Part shown: positions 7,720-10,657 of the stretch, piece by piece
Layout: the number at the start of each line of letters is the position of its first letter
Position numbering within the stretch: the first letter of the stretch is position 1
Assembly (NCBI GenBank): GCA_902475025.1
Contig: CABRXX010000081.1
Span: 1 to 10,657, forward strand
DNA: 10,657 bases
Reading direction: 5' to 3'
Origin: Merdiplasma sp905207905
GTDB taxonomy: Bacteria; Bacillota; Clostridia; Lachnospirales; Lachnospiraceae
Notes under the pieces: generated by a model
What the model saw: only the letters and a program-made list of their open reading frames with translations
Told to the model about the DNA's origin: nothing
The model's database searches: none
Made by a program: the position numbers and the translations under genes

Positions 7720-8112
7720 ATGTTTGCTTTCATCAAATGCGGTCTTATCGGATGGGGAATGGAAATTTTGTGGACCGGACTGGGCTCCCTGATCCATGGG
7801 GATGGAAAGCTTATGGGCCAGTCCTCCCTTTGGATGTTTCCCATCTACGGCATGGCAGCTCTGATCCTGCCGGCCTATCAGTTCTTAAAGCCTCTGAACA
7901 TTGTGCTCAGAGGCCTCATCTACATGGTGTGTATCTTTACGGCAGAGTATCTCACAGGTTTCTTTCTCCGCTCTCTGAATCTGTGTCCCTGGGATTACAG
8001 CCTGGAACCCTGGAATATCAACGGCCTAATCCGACTGGACTATGCCCCTCTGTGGTTTCTGGCAGGCCTGTTTTTTGAGTGGATGCTGTGCAGAAGCTCC
8101 GCCCTGCTTTAG
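7720..8112 (+). CDS. small integral membrane protein, PF06541 (ABC_trans_CmpB-like) family
   Basis: A 130-aa hydrophobic protein with about four membrane helices (roughly 3-22, 36-56, 59-83 and 103-123). It carries features I associate with the CmpB-like family often labelled putative ABC transporter permease: a GW-x-x-E motif in helix 1 (G11, W12, E15), P-x-YG (41-44), a membrane-embedded Glu76, and WDYS followed by NINGLIRL (91-94 and 99-106). Function of the family is not firmly established, and no ATPase partner is adjacent, so a transport role should not be assumed. AGGAGG lies eight bases before the ATG. It is a lone gene, divergent from pheA. Its stop codon overlaps the end of the convergent PH-domain gene by 4 bp. 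It is shorter than many family members but appears complete. Confidence 0.75.
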   Translation: MFAFIKCGLIGWGMEILWTGLGSLIHGDGKLMGQSSLWMFPIYGMAALILPAYQFLKPLNIVLRGLIYMVCIFTAEYLTGFFLRSLNLCPWDYSLEPWNINGLIRLDYAPLWFLAGLFFEWMLCRSSALL

Positions 8113-8495
8113 TACAAACAGGCATCATCCGCCAGATCTTCCAGATCAGGCCTTCCGCCGATGTCCTGGGTATTTAATGTTTTTCTCTTAATTCTCTGCT
8201 CCTCTGAATTGCGAAGAATATAATCCTTGATCTCCTTGGAATTTTTAATATGGCTCAAAATCATATCCGGATGGGTCACATCTCCGCCAAAACAGTGAAC
8301 GGTTCCCAGCCCGAACATCCGCTCCAGGATGCTGGTTTCCAGCCGCACATCCAGGATTTTATACATATAGCAATCATTTTCTACTTTTTTAAAAAATCCG
8401 CTGTTCATGGTCACCAGCTCTTCTGATACGGTATAGGTCGTAAAAGTCCAGGGAAGTCCCAAAAACAATGTTCTCTTCTTTTCTGTAAAAGCCAT
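8109..8495 (-). CDS. bacterial PH-domain protein (bPH2/YdbS-like), small and soluble
   Basis: The protein is 128 aa with no signal peptide or membrane helix. It has the strand pattern of a bacterial pleckstrin-homology domain of the PF03703 (bPH_2) type: TYTVSEELVTMNSGFFKKVEN (about 20-40), YMYKILDVRLETSILERMFGLGTV (43-66), then the typical G-D-x-x-x-P-x-M-I-L-x-x-I-x-N-x-K-E-I-x-D-Y-I helix region (71-93). The last 35 residues are charged and probably disordered. Members with membrane helices act at the envelope; the role of short soluble versions is unknown to me. The start at 8495 has GGGAGG at good spacing. The stop (8111-8109) overlaps the convergent membrane-protein gene. The pairing may hint at a shared envelope theme, but as the genes are on opposite strands they are not an operon. 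Confidence 0.75.
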   Translation of the reverse strand: MAFTEKKRTLFLGLPWTFTTYTVSEELVTMNSGFFKKVENDCYMYKILDVRLETSILERMFGLGTVHCFGGDVTHPDMILSHIKNSKEIKDYILRNSEEQRIKRKTLNTQDIGGRPDLEDLADDACLY

Positions 8496-8510
8496 TTCAA
8501 TCCTCCCTTA

Positions 8511-8523
8511 ACTGCAATGCAGT
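8511..8523. repeat. 13-bp perfect palindrome at the predicted 5' end of the PH-domain transcript
   Basis: ACTGCA and TGCAGT arms of six bases around one central A. It sits between the candidate promoter (8530-8558) and the ribosome binding site of the PH-domain gene, right at the predicted start of transcription. It could be an operator or a small 5' hairpin; the role is inferred. Confidence 0.5.
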
Positions 8524-8529
8524 CTCTCT

Positions 8530-8558
8530 ATAATGATAGAATATGATTTCTGGCACAA
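8530..8558 (-). promoter_or_regulatory. candidate promoter of the PH-domain gene
   Basis: Reading leftward: TTGTGC (8558-8553), 17-bp spacer, CATTAT (8535-8530). Each hexamer keeps about four consensus bases and the spacing is ideal. Transcription would start near 8523, leaving a leader of about 28 nt. Confidence 0.4.
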
Positions 8559-8667
8559 CGATACCTCTGTCACGGTAATCTCGTCACACGCTGCTGTTTC
8601 CAACACTCCGGATACTCTGCTTTCATACAGTATCATAAACAGTATAGACCATACGGCACTTAAATGC

Positions 8668-8688
8668 AAAATAAAATTTTCTAAAATT
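8668..8688 (+). promoter_or_regulatory. UP-like A/T element upstream of the pyrB promoter
   Basis: An A-tract, a TTTT run (8677-8680) and an AAAA run (8683-8686) lie at about -60 to -40 from the predicted pyrB start site. The arrangement resembles the UP-element consensus bound by the RNA polymerase alpha C-terminal domain. The match is by eye. Confidence 0.5.
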
Positions 8689-8692
8689 CTGC

Positions 8693-8721
8693 TTGAAATT
8701 CTTCTGACTTTATTATATGAT
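8693..8721 (+). promoter_or_regulatory. sigma-A promoter of pyrBI
   Basis: TTGAAA (8693-8698), exactly 17 bp, TATGAT (8716-8721). Each hexamer has about five of six consensus bases. Transcription should begin near 8728 in a run of A residues, giving a leader of about 31 nt before the pyrB ATG. That leader is too short for a PyrR-type attenuator. Confidence 0.75.
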
Positions 8722-8758
8722 AGTAAAAATGCGTCTTAACAACACAAAGGAGGATTTT

Positions 8759-9679
8759 ATGAGACATCTGATGAGCCCTTTGGATTTCTCTGTTGAGGAG
8801 CTGGATCAGCTTCTGGATCTGGCCAACGACATTGAAGCCAACCCGAAAAAATACGCACATGCCTGTGACGGCAAAAAATTAGCTACATTATTTTATGAAC
8901 CAAGTACTAGAACCAGACTCAGCTTTGAAGCAGCTATGTTGAATCTGGGGGGTAGCGTACTTGGTTTTTCTTCGGCCGATTCCAGCTCTGCCGCCAAAGG
9001 CGAGAGCGTTTCTGACACCATCCGGGTGATTTCCGGTTATGCAGATATTGCCGCTATGCGCCATCCCAAAGAAGGTGCGCCTCTGGTAGCATCCTTAAAA
9101 TCCGGGATTCCTGTGATCAATGCCGGTGACGGCGGACACCAGCACCCCACCCAGACCCTCACGGATCTTTTGACCATCCGTTCCTTAAAAGGACGCCTGG
9201 ACAATTTAACCATCGGTCTTTGCGGCGATCTGAAATTTGGCCGCACGGTCCACTCGCTCATTAATGCCCTGGTACGTTACAAGAACGTAAGATTCGTTCT
9301 CATCTCTCCAGAGGAACTGAGAATCCCAGACTATGTCCGGGAGGACGTTCTGCGGAAAAACAATCAGGAATTTAAAGAAGTGATCCGCCTGGAGGACGCG
9401 CTTCCGGAACTGGATCTTCTTTACATGACCCGTGTTCAGAAAGAGCGTTTTTTCAATGAAGAAGACTATGTACGCATGAAAGATTTCTACATTCTGGACA
9501 AGCAAAAAATGGAGCTGGCCAAACCGGATATGATGGTGCTTCATCCCCTGCCCCGCGTCAATGAGATTTCTGTTGAAGTGGACGATGACCCAAGAGCCGC
9601 ATATTTTAAACAGGCTCAGTACGGCGTCTATGTCCGCATGGCCCTGATTCTTACGTTACTGGAGGTGAAAGTATGTTAA
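8759..9679 (+). CDS. pyrB: aspartate carbamoyltransferase, catalytic chain
   Basis: PyrB condenses carbamoyl phosphate and L-aspartate to N-carbamoyl-aspartate, the committed step of de novo pyrimidine synthesis. The 306-aa length is typical for the catalytic chain. Carbamoyl-phosphate motif FYEPSTRTR spans 45-53 (Ser49-Thr-Arg-Thr). The mobile loop carries Lys80, GHQHPTQ spans 126-132, and the aspartate-site segments are MTRVQKERF (223-231) and LHPLPR (261-266). All catalytic positions I can recognise are present. I chose the ATG at 8759 because AAAGGAGG (8746-8753) precedes it at good spacing. The in-frame ATG at 8717 lies inside the promoter -10 box and cannot be on the mRNA. The neighbouring pyrI overlaps the 3' end, so the holoenzyme is probably the regulated PyrB6-PyrI6 type. 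Confidence 0.98.
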   Translation: MRHLMSPLDFSVEELDQLLDLANDIEANPKKYAHACDGKKLATLFYEPSTRTRLSFEAAMLNLGGSVLGFSSADSSSAAKGESVSDTIRVISGYADIAAMRHPKEGAPLVASLKSGIPVINAGDGGHQHPTQTLTDLLTIRSLKGRLDNLTIGLCGDLKFGRTVHSLINALVRYKNVRFVLISPEELRIPDYVREDVLRKNNQEFKEVIRLEDALPELDLLYMTRVQKERFFNEEDYVRMKDFYILDKQKMELAKPDMMVLHPLPRVNEISVEVDDDPRAAYFKQAQYGVYVRMALILTLLEVKVC

Positions 9680-10110
9680 GCGTTGGACAGTTAAACGAAG
9701 GCGTGGTTCTGGATCACATCCAGGCCGGAAAGTCTATGGATATCTACAAATATCTGAAGCTGGACAAAATGGACTGCTGTGTAGCGATTATTAAAAATGC
9801 CCGCAGCGAAAAGATGGGCCGCAAGGACATCATCAAAGTAGAATGCCCCATCGAGGATCTGAATCTGGATGTCCTTGGTTTCATTGATCACAATATCACC
9901 GTAAACATTATCCAGCATGGGGAAATCGTCCGGAAAAAGGATTTAAAGCTTCCCAAACAGCTGGTAAATATCATCCGCTGCAAAAATCCCCGCTGCATCT
10001 CCTCCATTGAGCAGGAGCTGGATCAGGTATTCTTCCTGGCTGATGAAGAGAAAGAAATTTACAGATGTAAATACTGCGAAGAAAAATACCGGAAATTCAA
10101 GAAAGCATAA
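9673..10110 (+). CDS. pyrI: aspartate carbamoyltransferase, regulatory chain
   Basis: A 145-aa regulatory subunit that binds nucleotide effectors (CTP, UTP or ATP in characterised enzymes) and docks on PyrB. The N-terminal allosteric domain covers about 1-95, including GKSMDIYKYL (19-28) and the E-x-P-I-E-x-L segment. The C-terminal zinc domain holds Cys103-X4-Cys108 and Cys132-X2-Cys135, matching the four zinc ligands of E. coli PyrI. The ATG at 9673 lies inside the last codons of pyrB in another frame, with a 7-bp overlap and GGAGG just upstream, so translation is coupled. It is the last gene of the operon. It ends about 90 bp before a strong terminator, and no further pyr genes follow. Confidence 0.97.
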   Translation: MLSVGQLNEGVVLDHIQAGKSMDIYKYLKLDKMDCCVAIIKNARSEKMGRKDIIKVECPIEDLNLDVLGFIDHNITVNIIQHGEIVRKKDLKLPKQLVNIIRCKNPRCISSIEQELDQVFFLADEEKEIYRCKYCEEKYRKFKKA

Positions 10111-10134
10111 CATTTCATCACAATTTAAAACACC

Positions 10135-10162
10135 CAGATTTTTATAGAACGTTCCAAATCTG
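10135..10162. repeat. nested dyad downstream of pyrI
   Basis: Outer arms CAGATTT (10135-10141) and AAATCTG (10156-10162) enclose the perfect 8-bp palindrome GAACGTTC (10147-10154). The flanks between outer and inner parts are unequal (TTATA versus C), and no T-run follows. It could be an RNA hairpin protecting the pyrBI 3' end, or chance. Confidence 0.35.
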
Positions 10163-10197
10163 CAAGTATTCACAGCGAATTCAAAAGCGCCAGTTGA

Positions 10198-10264
10198 ATA
10201 GTATAAAAAGTCTGCTCAGACCCGGCTCTCCAACGCCGGACTCTGAGCAGACTTTTTATACTAT
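10198..10264. terminator. bidirectional Rho-independent terminator between pyrI and dut
   Basis: Two perfectly complementary 23-base arms (10198-10220 and 10242-10264) enclose a 21-base centre that can form an inner CCGGC/GCCGG stem. The upper arm is GC-rich (GTCTGCTCAGA) and is followed by a run of five Ts and TATACT. Because the A-run and T-run are symmetrical, it should stop both pyrBI and dut transcripts. It begins 3 bp after the dut stop codon. Confidence 0.93.
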
Positions 10265-10267
10265 AAA

Positions 10268-10657
10268 CTATTTCATTCCTGTATGACCGAATCCGCCTTC
10301 TCCCCTGGCGGTTTCTTCCAGCTCCAAAACCTCCTCAAACTCCAGAGACAAATAGGGAAGCACCACCAGCTGGGCAATGCGCTCTCTGTTTCCAATGATT
10401 CTTGTTTCCTCTGAATCATTGTGAAGAGCCACCTTCACCTCTCCCCGGTAATCCGCATCCACCACTCCCACACAATTGGCAGGACGCAGATTCTGCTTGG
10501 CCGCCAACCCACTTCTGGCAAAGATACCGCCAAAGTACCCTTCCGGGATCGCCACTGCCAGGCCGGTTCCCACCATTGCCGTTGTATGAGGAGCAATGGC
10601 AATCTGCTCCTCTTCCATACAGGAATACAGGTCATATCCTGCTGCATAAACAGAACC
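10268..10657 (-). CDS. dut: dUTP diphosphatase, trimeric type (5' end outside the window)
   Basis: dUTPase hydrolyses dUTP to dUMP and pyrophosphate, keeping uracil out of DNA and supplying dUMP for thymidylate synthesis. The 129 visible residues include all five family motifs in order: motif I AAGYDLYS, motif II ARSGLA, motif III GVVDADYRGE (catalytic Asp, and the Tyr that excludes ribose), motif IV RERIAQLV, and motif V RGEGGFGHTG. The reading frame stays open to the window edge. An internal ATG at 10618 lies after motif I, so it is not the start. About 15-20 N-terminal residues are probably missing. The gene converges on pyrBI and shares its terminator. Confidence 0.95.
   Translation of the reverse strand, partial: GSVYAAGYDLYSCMEEEQIAIAPHTTAMVGTGLAVAIPEGYFGGIFARSGLAAKQNLRPANCVGVVDADYRGEVKVALHNDSEETRIIGNRERIAQLVVLPYLSLEFEEVLELEETARGEGGFGHTGMK

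Noticed and set aside
7517..7792. Plus-strand open frame of 91 codons in the pheA upstream region
   Set aside because: It begins at a TTG without a ribosome binding site, runs into the well-supported CmpB-like gene in another frame, and resembles no family I know.
8109..8495. PH-domain gene and neighbouring membrane gene as a toxin-antitoxin or defence pair
   Set aside because: They lie on opposite strands and belong to the PH and CmpB-like families, and nothing in either points to toxicity, nuclease activity or defence.
8533..8739. Plus-strand open frame of 68 codons upstream of pyrB
   Set aside because: It has no ribosome binding site, spans the pyrB promoter boxes, and its ending is low-complexity AT-rich sequence.
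8717..8758. Longer pyrB start at 8717
   Set aside because: That ATG is part of the TATGAT -10 box and would be upstream of the transcription start; the ATG at 8759 has a strong ribosome binding site and gives the family's usual length.
10147..10154. LexA (SOS) box at GAACGTTC
   Set aside because: The Firmicute LexA box needs GAAC and GTTC separated by four bases; here they are adjacent, and the site lies downstream of pyrI rather than in a promoter.
10435..10647. Second minus-strand frame overlapping dut
   Set aside because: It is a shifted frame of the dUTPase gene; the motif-bearing frame stays open to the window end.

Overview
The window looks like chromosomal DNA of a Gram-positive anaerobe of the class Clostridia, most likely family Lachnospiraceae. 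The grounds are an ispG-polC junction, a fused chorismate mutase/prephenate dehydratase, a pyrB-pyrI pair, AGGAGG-type ribosome binding sites before nearly every gene, and protein wording of the Ppx-like and DUF815 proteins that resembles Lachnospiraceae homologues. This is judged by eye, not by a database search. It is mostly housekeeping DNA. I saw no tRNA, rRNA, CRISPR array, insertion sequence, phage gene or riboswitch.

Left two thirds (1-7411, minus strand): six tightly packed genes read leftward in the order pheA, DUF815 AAA ATPase, Ppx/GppA-like protein, ppk, ispG, polC (only its first 35 codons are present). The gaps are about 50, 3, 12, 36 and 2 bp, and I see no terminator between them, so this is probably one operon. 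It joins phenylalanine synthesis, a probable polyphosphate module (ppk, the Ppx-like protein, possibly the ATPase), the MEP isoprenoid enzyme IspG and the replicative polymerase PolC. The Ppx-like protein has altered phosphate-loop residues and may be a sensor or regulator rather than an exopolyphosphatase.

Middle (7412-8758): a 308-bp divergent intergenic region, then a small four-helix membrane protein of the PF06541 (CmpB-like) family on the plus strand. It converges on and overlaps by 4 bp a small bacterial PH-domain protein on the minus strand. A second divergent intergenic region (8496-8758) carries a candidate promoter for the PH gene, with a perfect palindrome at its predicted start site, and a very good sigma-A promoter with an UP-like A/T element driving pyrB.

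Right end (8759-10657): pyrB and pyrI (aspartate transcarbamoylase catalytic and regulatory chains, 7-bp overlap) on the plus strand, a 23-bp-arm bidirectional terminator, and the convergent 3' part of dut (dUTPase), whose 5' end lies outside the window. The main points for a second look are the AAA-Ppx-ppk arrangement, the degenerate Ppx active site, the location of ispG-polC behind ppk, and several operator-like palindromes.
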